Shown here piece by piece: positions 27,256 to 35,064 of a stretch of 64,000 nt of DNA. The notes beneath the pieces were generated by a model. That model was given only the letters and a program-made list of their open reading frames with translations, was not told the DNA's origin and ran no database searches. The position numbers and the translations under genes were made by a program. The stretch is from Enterobacter cloacae (GTDB taxonomy: Bacteria > Pseudomonadota > Gammaproteobacteria > Enterobacterales > Enterobacteriaceae), in NCBI GenBank assembly GCA_014169315.1, contig AP022134.1, forward strand, positions 208,101 to 272,100. The letters are read 5' to 3'. The number at the start of each line of letters is the position of its first letter. Within the stretch, counting starts at the first letter, position 1.

Positions 27256-28488
27256 TTACAGCTGATTAAGACATTCAGGAGCCCAGTGAATCGGGAATCC
27301 ATCCTGCCCTGTTAACTGGAGAACATCGTTCCAGTCGATACCCTTTTTCCCATCAGGAATATCTTGTGCTGGTTCGAAGACTTCAATTGTCAGCTTTGAT
27401 GCGGGATATCGTTTAGCCAAAAACTCAACCATGCGGCTTTGAAGTCGCTGAGCAGCTTCGATACCGGCACGAGTGCCTTGTGAGTTAGCAATATCCTTAT
27501 CCGCCCAGATATAAAAGTTTATATATTTTACATCCGGCGGAGGCAGTAAAAAATCAGGAACAGTAACGTTTTCAAGGCACCATGCGGAGCTGGCTGCCCA
27601 GCATGGTGTTGAAGTCGCTTCTACAACAGAAAGCGCATTCTCGATCCCTTCAGCCACTCCCAGTGTCCAGGTCGAACTACCTGAATCATAGTGAGGGTCA
27701 AACAACTGAATTGAGCCACCTGTCATATCGGCAGGAGGCTTCATCATCAGCTTTGGATTTTCTACAGGTGCCTTATCACCGTTTTTGTCTACGTATGTTC
27801 TATGGATAGTCAGAGGCCGACCTCGGGTGTCACGATAGATTGCAATCATTCCCGGATAGATAATCGATTTCTGCTTATCTTTATCCCAATAGTAGATCCG
27901 GTTATTAAAGCCTAAATCCTTTGGTAAGTGACTCAGTAAGCGGGAGATCCCACGATTACGGAGGTACAAAGCAACAGGAGTATTAGGCTTTATTTCACCG
28001 GTATAGTGATACATCACATCAAGTTTTCGCATTCGCTTTGCCACTTCCTCTCGGTCAAGAGTTTCTGTGGCACGAACTGCTGATTTATAGCGTCGTTCAT
28101 TTTCAATGTCGGCGTCAGTTAACGGAGCATGCAGATCCATCCCGAAAAAATCTGAGAGAATCTTTTTGCAAGTCTGCGTTTTACTTAATTCATAATATTT
28201 CGCCAGAACATCAATTCCGTCGCAAAACTCATTTACCGGAAAGTCATTATGGATCGCACATCCGGTATAAAGGTCTTTTTGCCGGAAACGAAACTTCGAT
28301 TTCCCTGCGCCAGTAAACGGGCAAGGAACCTGGCTCGGGGCTTTTGCACAAGCGTCTTTGAAAGCAGGTATTCTTTCGAATATATACTTCCAGCCAGACA
28401 CTTCAGCAATTCGAGCATGAACGAGTTTAATAAAGTGTTCAGATACTTCCTGTGGTTTACGACGAAGAGCCGGGGATGCATAAGTCAT
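27256..28488 (-). CDS. Zinc-ribbon/toprim primase-like protein, 410 residues
   Basis: The N-terminal part (residues 40-80) resembles a phage/plasmid primase zinc-binding region (VPCPFTGAGKSKFRFRQKD, then TGCAIHNDF) with Cys and His residues. A toprim fold follows near residue 250 (LGVAEGIENALSVVEA with the catalytic Glu, then FYIWADKDIANS with an Asp-x-Asp). No helicase domain, so it may work with another helicase. ATG 28488 is chosen; the first 24 codons of the longer frame translate a structured leader. Likely to make primers for plasmid or transferred DNA. Confidence 0.75.
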   Translation of the reverse strand: MTYASPALRRKPQEVSEHFIKLVHARIAEVSGWKYIFERIPAFKDACAKAPSQVPCPFTGAGKSKFRFRQKDLYTGCAIHNDFPVNEFCDGIDVLAKYYELSKTQTCKKILSDFFGMDLHAPLTDADIENERRYKSAVRATETLDREEVAKRMRKLDVMYHYTGEIKPNTPVALYLRNRGISRLLSHLPKDLGFNNRIYYWDKDKQKSIIYPGMIAIYRDTRGRPLTIHRTYVDKNGDKAPVENPKLMMKPPADMTGGSIQLFDPHYDSGSSTWTLGVAEGIENALSVVEATSTPCWAASSAWCLENVTVPDFLLPPPDVKYINFYIWADKDIANSQGTRAGIEAAQRLQSRMVEFLAKRYPASKLTIEVFEPAQDIPDGKKGIDWNDVLQLTGQDGFPIHWAPECLNQL

Positions 28489-28507
28489 GATGATCTCTCT
28501 TATCTGG

Positions 28508-28569
28508 CATTGTGAGTTTCTCAATGCCTTCTGCGGTGCAGAAGACAGGGAGAAACCCACAACGCAGAA
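28508..28569 (-). promoter_or_regulatory. Intercistronic switch element before the primase-like gene
   Basis: Larger version. Hairpin I: TTCTGCG/CGCAGAA. The enclosed loop segment TTGTGGGTTTCTC pairs (13 bp, one G-U) with GAGAAACTCACAA just 3' of stem I. A local hairpin CTTCTGC/GCAGAAG is a third option. Confidence 0.65.
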
Positions 28570-28573
28570 TTTA

Positions 28574-28594
28574 AGAAAGAGGGCCCGGGGGCCC
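28574..28594 (-). terminator. Terminator after the 73-residue gene
   Basis: GAGGGCCC/GGGCCCTC with a 2-base loop, followed on the minus strand by TTTCTT. It separates the small gene from the primase-like gene, so some read-through control is likely. Confidence 0.65.
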
Positions 28595-28601
28595 TCAACA
28601 T

Positions 28602-28823
28602 TTATGCTTCAGTCGTGAAGCCATTATTCTCAAGACGCTGTATGTAGTTATCTACAAGTAACGCAGCCTGCTGGCTATTACCCTCCGCTATAGTGACTTC
28701 GCGGAAGATTCTTTCCTGAGGGCTATCATTGCTTATAACTTCACCAACACGTCCGAAAATACGGACTTTATGCATCGCACCGACTTTTTCATGTTCTACA
28801 CGGTAAGTTTTTATCTGAGTCAT
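28602..28823 (-). CDS. Unknown small protein, 73 residues
   Basis: A beta-rich first half (TYRVEHEKVGAMHKVRIFG) and a helical second half ending FTTEA. AAGGAG lies 6-7 bp before the ATG. It sits between the CobT-like and primase-like genes and is probably part of the same system. No domain recognised. Confidence 0.6.
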   Translation of the reverse strand: MTQIKTYRVEHEKVGAMHKVRIFGRVGEVISNDSPQERIFREVTIAEGNSQQAALLVDNYIQRLENNGFTTEA

Positions 28824-28845
28824 ATTTTGCTCCTTATTCCTTCAT

Positions 28846-28887
28846 GGAGCAAAAAGACCCACCGGGGCCTTTTTGCCCCGATTGGGT
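28846..28887 (-). promoter_or_regulatory. Intercistronic switch element before the 73-residue gene
   Basis: Hairpin I: CCCA-CGGGGC / GCCCCG-TGGG. The loop GCAAAAAG pairs perfectly (8 bp) with CTTTTTGC directly 3' of stem I, forming hairpin II. Confidence 0.75.
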
Positions 28888-28895
28888 AGAGTTTA

Positions 28896-30902
28896 TTAAG
28901 AAAGTATTTGATGAACTAGCTTACTGACTTCAATAGACAATAAAGAAGTATCATCAACTGTTACGAAAGTGTCCGTTTCAAAACCAATTATTTCATCAGT
29001 CTTAATACCAACACCAACGATTTCTATTCCATTACATTTAGCCTTTTCCATAACTTCGACGATAGTAAATTCCGATTTATTCGGATAACCATCAGTTATA
29101 AGAAAAATTATTTTCCTATCGAATTGGCTGTCAAGTAACAGATCAACAGCTGCCATTAAAGCAGATCCCGTAGGGGTATAATAACCCTTACATCCAAGAG
29201 TGAATTTCGATAGAGATTCCTCAACGCTTTGATCAAACGTTTTGATAATCTCAAATTCACTTTCCTTGAAGGGAAAAACTATATTGGAGACATGCATTTT
29301 TGACAAACTTTCAGCGGCCATCGATAAAGCAAGATCTGACTTAATGGCATGAATATATCTTTCATCATTAGCCATTGACGCTGAAATATCACGAACTAAT
29401 ACGAGGCCAACATGCCCTCTATTTTTAGATTCGCTTTGAGCTCTGAAGACATCACGAACTCCCATTTGTGACAGAATTAATCGATTTCCATCGAAGGTAA
29501 TTCCACGCTCATGAGTTTTGTTTCGGCCACGCATTTTAACCTGCTGTAAAACAGACAAGTCGCTACCGATTGAATGACTCAGAGACAAAGCCTCATTGTA
29601 AACATTCAAATCGATAAGGAGATCAGGGATATCCCATTCAGAAGCACCGAATTCGGCTTTCACGTCATCGGATACTTTTGATGCAATACCTTCAATCTCT
29701 TTAGCCAAAGCATCGTGATAATCTTCGCTATCCTCATCACTGCTAAGAAAGGCATCCAACAAATCTGCCAGTATCTCCCATTGAGCCGATGAAAAGTTAC
29801 TTTCATCTTCAACGTTAGTCGAACTGGCTTCATCTGATTCACTCTCGGAAGGGTTAATCGCATCAGTATCGTCTTCAATAATGTTATCACCCGTGGGATT
29901 GCCACCGGTGGGTTCATTATTTCCCTCGTTATCTTCAGCAAGTTCTGAAGGCTCAGAACATCCCTCTTGAGCAAGATCAGCGTTATCGGAAGTATCTGCC
30001 TGACCTTCACTATCGTCCTCAGAATCATCCTCACGACTATCAGTCGACGTAAGCGATTTATCTTCTGATTCGGTATCGGTATCGGTCTCGGATTCATCAT
30101 ATGCCTCCTGCTCCTCCTGCTCTGTCTGCTGCTGTTGTTCCTTTGCCTCATCCCGCAGTCTCTCTAAAAGAGCCAGGGTCTTACGAGCAAGGGATTCACA
30201 GCCCTGAGTATTTTCACAACCAAGAGCATCATGAAAAATTTCCTCAACATCAGAAATTACTGGAGAAAGTATCTTTTGGGCATAGTCAAAAAACGGATCG
30301 AGGGTTTCTTTGTGACCTACCTGCTGAAGGACTTTTACTCGCAATGAGTTAAGCAGATACCACTCAATAAATAGGACAGGATTTTCCGGACGAGAAGATA
30401 TATCAGGAGTCATCCTTCCGGCTTTAACCATCAGTGCGTAAGTGGCTGCAAGCCGCCGCTTTGCATCCGGATAATCGTTACCAACCTTCTCTTCCATCTG
30501 TACATCATCGAACAGATTTATAAGCCCGGTAAGACGTTTTGCCCTGCTATAAGCTTTACGTTTCTCAGCGAGGCTCTCAAACTCTGCATTCATTCCGTCA
30601 TCGAAGCGTGTAAACCCTTCAGATGACATGAGAACACTATTAAAGGCGTCACTGTAAACCTCACTGACGGTATAGCGACCATGACCAGCTTCATGACAGG
30701 TAAAACCTTCAATCAGACTGACAAAGTCATCATCGCTATAATCGCCGTTTGGTAAAACACAAACTTTATTGACAGGATCAAAATACGGTCCTTTGGTATT
30801 GTCGTCTATTACAACTCTTACATCGCCTAAGCCGCTAATGACTTTTGCTATATTCTGTAAACGCTTAATATGGCGCGGCGATGATTTAAGATCTAATTTC
30901 AT
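28896..30902 (-). CDS. CobT-like von Willebrand A-domain protein with HEAGH motif, 668 residues
   Basis: Residues 60-80 contain TCHEAGHGRYT, a zincin-type HExxH motif also seen in CobT-like proteins. The middle (about 250-380) is a very acidic, low-complexity linker of Asp/Glu/Ser/Thr. The C-terminal VWA domain has the MIDAS DISASMANDE (DxSxS), a Thr in TPTGSALMAAVDLL, and ITDGYPNKSE. CobT-type VWA proteins work with CobS/MoxR AAA+ ATPases, and such an ATPase is coded two genes upstream. Despite the name, cobalamin synthesis is unlikely here since no cob genes are near. A site of AAAGTNACTTT lies inside (29793-29803). Confidence 0.85.
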   Translation of the reverse strand: MKLDLKSSPRHIKRLQNIAKVISGLGDVRVVIDDNTKGPYFDPVNKVCVLPNGDYSDDDFVSLIEGFTCHEAGHGRYTVSEVYSDAFNSVLMSSEGFTRFDDGMNAEFESLAEKRKAYSRAKRLTGLINLFDDVQMEEKVGNDYPDAKRRLAATYALMVKAGRMTPDISSRPENPVLFIEWYLLNSLRVKVLQQVGHKETLDPFFDYAQKILSPVISDVEEIFHDALGCENTQGCESLARKTLALLERLRDEAKEQQQQTEQEEQEAYDESETDTDTESEDKSLTSTDSREDDSEDDSEGQADTSDNADLAQEGCSEPSELAEDNEGNNEPTGGNPTGDNIIEDDTDAINPSESESDEASSTNVEDESNFSSAQWEILADLLDAFLSSDEDSEDYHDALAKEIEGIASKVSDDVKAEFGASEWDIPDLLIDLNVYNEALSLSHSIGSDLSVLQQVKMRGRNKTHERGITFDGNRLILSQMGVRDVFRAQSESKNRGHVGLVLVRDISASMANDERYIHAIKSDLALSMAAESLSKMHVSNIVFPFKESEFEIIKTFDQSVEESLSKFTLGCKGYYTPTGSALMAAVDLLLDSQFDRKIIFLITDGYPNKSEFTIVEVMEKAKCNGIEIVGVGIKTDEIIGFETDTFVTVDDTSLLSIEVSKLVHQILS

Positions 30903-30923
30903 AGAATACCTCTTTATAAAAAA

Positions 30924-30960
30924 GGGGTACTCACCCAGATGGTGAAGTACCCATCTGGGG
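30924..30960 (-). promoter_or_regulatory. Intercistronic switch element before the VWA gene
   Basis: Hairpin I: CCCAGATGG/CCATCTGGG, loop GTACTTCA. Hairpin II: GGGTACT/AGTACCC, followed by TTTTTT (terminator-like), then AGAGG ribosome site. Confidence 0.75.
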
Positions 30961-30979
30961 TTTTTAATAAAGCAAACAG

Positions 30980-32107
30980 TTACCAGCCTTTGAGCTCGAT
31001 ATCAAAACCATTTTCAGCATTGTCTTCCTGTTGCGAAACTGATTTCTCAGGTTCAGCTACAGAATCAGTGTTTGAAAACGTGCTGTTTTTTATATCGTTC
31101 TCTACGACAGGTTCAACCTGAAACACATTTGTTGAATCTAAAATAGCTTCAATACCTGTGTTCTGTAGCGCGTTCGGTTCTGTTTGTGAGCTTTGATTAA
31201 ATGATCTGGTAATAGATTCCAACCAGTCAGTAACCTTTTGCTCTCCTGAAATAATACGCTTTAACATTGAAGCATCACTCATGAAATAAAACCACTGCTG
31301 TAACACCGCAACGTCGCGAGGTTCAGAAATGGCACCTTTAGGTAAATTATTCATTATGTGTTTTATAGCTTCTGCAAGTACTGCCGCCTCTTTATGTATA
31401 AACATGAAGCTAATGATCTTATTTTGCATTTGCTTCAGTCGGTCAATAGTACTTGAGCGCAAATTATTATTTTTACTAATTTTTTCATAAACCCTCATTG
31501 CTTCTTCTGCCAGATCTGTTATCAATTGTTCCTGATAGTAGTCCTGGGTTTCATCACCTTCAACGCTAATAGGCGTAAAAGGAATAAAGTGAGCAATATT
31601 AAATCTAAAGGATTTTATGAAATCATCTTTAGTTAATTTCAACTGATCAATCAAAGAAGACATTCTTGGGCTTCTATTTTTTTCAGCCTCAATATGCATC
31701 TCATAATTGTCTACAACGTTTTGAATACATGCCTGAAACTCTCGTTCAATCTCTTGGGCCCCTTCCAGAAACTCTTCCATACTGGAAACTGGTAAAATCC
31801 ACATATTGCTATAGCGGATGCACAAGCGTGAGCAAAGGGTTGATATTCTGCTGGTAATCGTACTTTTGAAGCTAAGGGCTTTTATGTCAATCCAACGTAC
31901 TTCGCTTTTAGATACGCTTTTTTGATCCGTAATATCATCTCCATCATAAGACAAATCGATTTTATCGGTTCGACGCGATCCTTGACAGCCACTTATTTCA
32001 ATTTTTGTTATAACTGCACCTTCCAGTAAATCTGGATATGATTTTGCAAAATTCTCAGAGATTTGTTTTGCAGATACTTTGTTAAGCATTGAAGTATTTA
32101 AAGTCAT
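30980..32107 (-). CDS. Unknown protein between the CobS- and CobT-like genes, 375 residues
   Basis: Soluble, mostly helical, with a coiled-coil-prone middle (MHIEAEKNRSPRMSSL, EEAMRVYEKISKNN) and a Ser/Glu/Asn-rich C-terminal tail. Its position between AAA+ and VWA genes, where a third partner is often found in MoxR-VWA modules, suggests it works with them. ATG 32107 is preferred (GGAG 7 bp upstream) over a TTG at 32119. No domain recognised. Confidence 0.65.
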   Translation of the reverse strand: MTLNTSMLNKVSAKQISENFAKSYPDLLEGAVITKIEISGCQGSRRTDKIDLSYDGDDITDQKSVSKSEVRWIDIKALSFKSTITSRISTLCSRLCIRYSNMWILPVSSMEEFLEGAQEIEREFQACIQNVVDNYEMHIEAEKNRSPRMSSLIDQLKLTKDDFIKSFRFNIAHFIPFTPISVEGDETQDYYQEQLITDLAEEAMRVYEKISKNNNLRSSTIDRLKQMQNKIISFMFIHKEAAVLAEAIKHIMNNLPKGAISEPRDVAVLQQWFYFMSDASMLKRIISGEQKVTDWLESITRSFNQSSQTEPNALQNTGIEAILDSTNVFQVEPVVENDIKNSTFSNTDSVAEPEKSVSQQEDNAENGFDIELKGW

Positions 32108-32125
32108 GGGTTTCTCCAAAAAAAA

Positions 32126-32166
32126 GGGGAAACCCTCCCCAACGGGAAAGATTTCCCGATAGGGTT
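32126..32166 (-). promoter_or_regulatory. Intercistronic switch element before the 375-residue gene
   Basis: Hairpin I: CCC-CGGGAAA / TTTCCCG-GGG. Hairpin II: GGGAAA with the following TTTCCC. A hairpin GGGGA/TCCCC is directly followed by eight Ts, so it is a credible terminator or attenuator. It follows the end of the frameshift extension (TAA 32171-32173). Confidence 0.65.
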
Positions 32167-32170
32167 GATA

Positions 32171-33534
32171 TTAAAGCTTCTCTGGTGCAATTAAAAGAAT
32201 ACCGGGAAACTCAGCGGCAACATCATCATTGCCCATTGCTCCCTGATACATATAACCTTTTAATTCCATTTCTTTAATTAGACCTTCCATATTTATTTTA
32301 CCATCATGATAAAACAATAAAGAATAGTCGTTATTCAGTTGCATAAGTCCAGTAAAATTAGTTCCGTTTTTTGCTATAGCAATGGTAGCAGCACCATCCG
32401 TACTTAAAAACGCACTAAATTCAAGATGGGATAACTCTGAGATACAAATATCAGAGGTTTCATAACAAATCCCATCTAACTCGACTTTTTTGCTGTGAAA
32501 TACTCCAGCGATTTATCCTTGTCTTCGCCAAGAGAAAGATCTATAGCTTGAAGAACAAGATCGACCACATGTAAAGGTAAAGCAGAAGCAAAAGCTATTT
32601 TGAAAGTGTCAAGAAGACTAAAGGTTTTTAACGTCATCGACGTGCCAACCCAAGCTACTAATTGACGAATATCCATCACACTGTCTTCTGTACCAGAGTC
32701 ATTTACTGCAATCGCTACTCTTACGAACTTCTCAATGACCTGAAAAGGCAAAGAGCTATATCGTTTAGTAAGCACATTGGTTAAAGCAACTTTGTCGGGC
32801 TTCTCCATTTCAACTATCAAGAACCGCTTTATAAAAGCTGCATCTTGACGTTGAGAAGAAACGAACCGGCGAGCGCCTCCACTCATGTTTGTGTTTGCAG
32901 TACCAATAAATCGCGTGTAGCCATTAGCAGTTATAACCTCACCACCATTAGCACTGAGTGACCAGGGCTTACGTTCAATGGGCATGTGAAGTTTTGCTGC
33001 CGTATCAGGATCGATTTTGTCCACTTCATCCAGAAGAATGAGGTGACCATTACGAAATCCCGTTACCAAATCGCTGTGTACAAAACCTGTATTACCACCA
33101 TTAAGACTGCGCTCACCTTCAAGCTCATCAACTCGAATATTGCTGTTGATCTGCTTAATTGTCAGCGGCCAATTCATCATGTGGCTAATGTACATTACCA
33201 TTTCAGTCTTGCCAGAACCGGACTCACCTTTAAGACACACACTTAAATCTATATCCGGACTGATAAGCAGTTTAACCACTTGTTCAAGTATTCGGGGATT
33301 TGGTATGTAGTCTTTGTTCAGCGGAGCTCGATACGAGGTTTTAGTTTTGAAAACAGGCACAGCCATCTTTGGATCCATTTCTGGAATACCAAAAAGGTCC
33401 TTTGCTAGAACTAAAAGATACTCATCTTTATCCACATAATGTTTTAACTTTATAACATCCGGGGAAAGAAGAGCTTCTAATTTTTCATAAGCATCAGAAG
33501 ATGTTTCATTTAACTTCATAGCGGCATTAGACAT
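32171..33534 (-). CDS. CobS/MoxR-like AAA+ ATPase, predicted -1 frameshift product (454 residues)
   Basis: Zero-frame product (352 residues) ends at 32476. Just before its stop the codons GCA AAA AAG contain the slippery heptamer A AAA AAG (32491-32485). A -1 slip continues open for 104 codons to TAA 32171-32173. The -1 frame has no stop from about 32510 to 32171, and no ATG for its first 47 codons after the slip, so a separate normal start is unlikely. GGAG lies 11 bases 5' of the heptamer. Seven bases after it, a 9-bp stem AGATGGGAT / ATCCCATCT (32477-32469 with 32432-32424) encloses a second stem CTCTGA/TCAGAG. This is the same three-part design as E. coli dnaX. Confidence 0.7.
32424..32507 (-). 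promoter_or_regulatory. Predicted -1 programmed ribosomal frameshift signal
   Basis: Upstream GGAG (about 32503-32506), heptamer A AAA AAG (32485-32491), 7-base spacer, and a nested stem-loop between 32424 and 32477. The zero-frame TAG stop is 32476-32478, at the foot of the stem. All four parts are in order and at distances close to those of dnaX. Confidence 0.7.
32476..33534 (-). CDS. CobS/MoxR/CbbQ-type AAA+ ATPase, zero-frame product, 352 residues
   Basis: Walker A GESGSGKTEMV (around residue 108), Walker B HLILLDEVDK (around 170), sensor-1 type GTANTNMSGG (around 215), and the insert GERSLNGGNTG typical of the MoxR/CobS clade. N-terminal 80 residues are helical. Such ATPases form hexamers that act with VWA proteins to remodel or insert cofactors in target complexes. 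The CobT-like partner is coded two genes downstream. Similar CobS/CobT-like pairs occur in H plasmids and some large phages. See the frameshift entry for the alternative C-terminus. Confidence 0.9.
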   Translation of the reverse strand: MSNAAMKLNETSSDAYEKLEALLSPDVIKLKHYVDKDEYLLVLAKDLFGIPEMDPKMAVPVFKTKTSYRAPLNKDYIPNPRILEQVVKLLISPDIDLSVCLKGESGSGKTEMVMYISHMMNWPLTIKQINSNIRVDELEGERSLNGGNTGFVHSDLVTGFRNGHLILLDEVDKIDPDTAAKLHMPIERKPWSLSANGGEVITANGYTRFIGTANTNMSGGARRFVSSQRQDAAFIKRFLIVEMEKPDKVALTNVLTKRYSSLPFQVIEKFVRVAIAVNDSGTEDSVMDIRQLVAWVGTSMTLKTFSLLDTFKIAFASALPLHVVDLVLQAIDLSLGEDKDKSLEYFTAKKSS

Positions 33535-33546
33535 TTTTAACTCCGG

Positions 33547-33594
33547 TAAAATGCAAACACCGCCCTCTGGCAGATGTTTGCCAGTGGCATTTTA
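33547..33594 (-). promoter_or_regulatory. Intercistronic switch element before the AAA+ gene
   Basis: Hairpin I: GCC-CTGGCA / TGCCAG-GGC, loop AACATC. The segment 3' of it, GGTGTTTGC, pairs with GCAAACATC over 9 bp (one G-U). An outer pair TAAAATGC/GCATTTTA brackets everything and includes the stop codon of the upstream gene. Confidence 0.75.
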
Positions 33595-34569
33595 TTTGAG
33601 ATTCATTTGGCAAATAGTTGCCATCAGTTTCCTGATTTGAGGCACATTATAACCAAGATGATTTCCCACTATTTCAAAAGCTTCAGACATGATCCATTCA
33701 AAATGATTTTCGAATATTGGATTTATTTCTAACTTGCCAAAAGCGTTTCGTTTAGTTAACAGATCACATGAAACAAGCTCGTCAAACAACTCTAATGTGG
33801 ATTTAAAAGCTTTTATGTAAACATCCATAATTTCCCTGTCAGTCCATTTAACAGCCAGTTTTTTTTCTGACATTAAATAATCCTGATCAAAGAAGATGTC
33901 CCAGCCCATATCGTCATTGCAATCATGCAAAATGATTTCATCATCATTCCTGCATTCAGCTAATTTCGTGTTTTCACTAATCGAACGATGCGAATGATAA
34001 TAGAGCCATGATTTTAATTCCGCTCTAAATTCACATGCATCAAGTCCATGAGATAAACAAGTGTATTCAAATGATTTTGACATATACCACCGTGTTTCAG
34101 CTTCTAAAAGTGGATTCACTGTGATATTACCATTGTCATCTTTGAAGAATAACTTTCTCCTCAACACTAGTTCTTTAATGATTTCCAAAGACTCTTCCAT
34201 AGCGGATAGAAAAACAACATACACATCCTCAGGGGTCCATTCTATTACCAGACCACCCAAATCTGGGTTATATTCTTCAACCGAATATAGATAATCTGTT
34301 TCTGCTGCAAAATTAATTGTATGCAAAATCTGATTTTTAAGTAATTTGGATTTTTCATAAAGGTGATTTTCACGCCTTTCAGAATCATAATTTATCTCAG
34401 AAATGTTACTTTCATCTGATTTAAAGTTTAATCCGGACGTGTATGCATCATTTAAATGCTCTTTGGGTGAATCAACTATTTGCGTTATTTCATCTTCATC
34501 TATATCGAATATAGAAAAAAAACTAAGTTGATTACTACTTATTGCAGTAGCCCTAAATTTTTGTTTCAT
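33592..34569 (-). CDS. Unknown protein with an internal repeat, 325 residues
   Basis: Two halves look alike: both have a WTPEDVYVVFLSAMEESLEI / WTDREIMDVYIKAFKSTLEL block, then RRKLFFKDDNGNITVNPLLE / LLTKRNAFGKLEINPIFE, then W(Y/I)MSKSFEYTCLSHGLD / WIMSEAFEIVGNHLGYN. So a domain of about 100 residues is duplicated within the protein. Soluble and acidic. No known family recognised. It directly precedes the AAA+ gene. Confidence 0.65.
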   Translation of the reverse strand: MKQKFRATAISSNQLSFFSIFDIDEDEITQIVDSPKEHLNDAYTSGLNFKSDESNISEINYDSERRENHLYEKSKLLKNQILHTINFAAETDYLYSVEEYNPDLGGLVIEWTPEDVYVVFLSAMEESLEIIKELVLRRKLFFKDDNGNITVNPLLEAETRWYMSKSFEYTCLSHGLDACEFRAELKSWLYYHSHRSISENTKLAECRNDDEIILHDCNDDMGWDIFFDQDYLMSEKKLAVKWTDREIMDVYIKAFKSTLELFDELVSCDLLTKRNAFGKLEINPIFENHFEWIMSEAFEIVGNHLGYNVPQIRKLMATICQMNLK

Positions 34570-34582
34570 GGGGACTCCAAAA

Positions 34583-34623
34583 GGAGAAATCCCATGAAGG
34601 GATTTCTCCCCTTTAGGGTGGGT
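34583..34623 (-). promoter_or_regulatory. Intercistronic switch element before the 325-residue gene
   Basis: Hairpin I: CCCA...TGGG with AAGGG/CCCTT and loop GAGAAAT. Hairpin II: GGAGAAATCCC / GGGATTTCTCC, perfect over 11 bp and followed by TTTT. Confidence 0.75.
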
Positions 34624-34629
34624 TTAATG

Positions 34630-35007
34630 TCAGATCTGATTAAAGCTACTTTGTCCAAAACCTTTTAGAGGTTTAAGTATGTGAGCCAACTTACTTGTTG
34701 CTACCACTCTCATGTAGTCAAGAGGATGTTCTCTCCCTTCAATCATAATAGTATCGACAACAATATAACCGGAGACCATCAACTCATCACCCTGATTTAT
34801 ACCAGTGAAACAGGTTGAATACATTTCAGGCGACACCTTGATTTGAACTGAAAATTCTCTCTCAGTGATTTCACCATCAACTTCTGTCTTCATCCTATTT
34901 TTGAGCTTTATTAACAAACCTATACTCTGGTCAGTCATTTTTTTCTCCACAGCACTGATAACTATCCCGGACACTTTTACTTCATTGATATATTCAAGAT
35001 ATGACAT
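34630..35007 (-). CDS. OB-fold, single-strand-binding-like protein, 125 residues
   Basis: The order of strands fits an OB fold of the SSB type: NEVKVSGIVISAVEKK, LLIKLKNR, EFSVQIKVSPE, GDELMVSGYIVVDT, and MRVVATSKLAHIL. There is no acidic SSB tail; it ends GFGQSSFNQI. Plasmid-coded OB proteins bind single strands or block host nucleases. The pairing with a primase-like gene in the same cluster supports a DNA-processing role. The assignment is by pattern, not by a clear sequence match. Confidence 0.55.
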   Translation of the reverse strand: MSYLEYINEVKVSGIVISAVEKKMTDQSIGLLIKLKNRMKTEVDGEITEREFSVQIKVSPEMYSTCFTGINQGDELMVSGYIVVDTIMIEGREHPLDYMRVVATSKLAHILKPLKGFGQSSFNQI

Positions 35008-35031
35008 TTTCCGCTCCTCGATTTGTTCAAA

Positions 35032-35063
35032 GAGAAGCCCCGTTAGGGTTCCCCCTTAACAGG
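35032..35063 (-). promoter_or_regulatory. Intercistronic switch element before the OB-fold gene
   Basis: Hairpin I: CC-GTTA-GG / CC-TAAC-GG, loop GGGAA. The loop can pair with TTCTC just 3' (5 bp, one G-U). Most upstream member of the series; the first gene of the cluster has none. Confidence 0.55.
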
Positions 35064-35064
35064 A

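Noticed and set aside
29660..30151. A 163-codon frame inside the VWA gene
   Set aside because: It is the shifted reading of the acidic repeat linker; Arg/Met/Ile-rich composition is artefactual.
28896..33534. Cobaltochelatase (cobalamin synthesis) role for the CobS/CobT-like pair
   Set aside because: No CobN or other cob genes nearby, and the neighbours are DNA-related; the names reflect fold only.
22360..35063. Simultaneous H-type pseudoknots in the intercistronic elements
   Set aside because: The linker between stem I and the 3' partner is 0-2 bases, too short to cross a 7-10 bp stem; alternative hairpins fit better.
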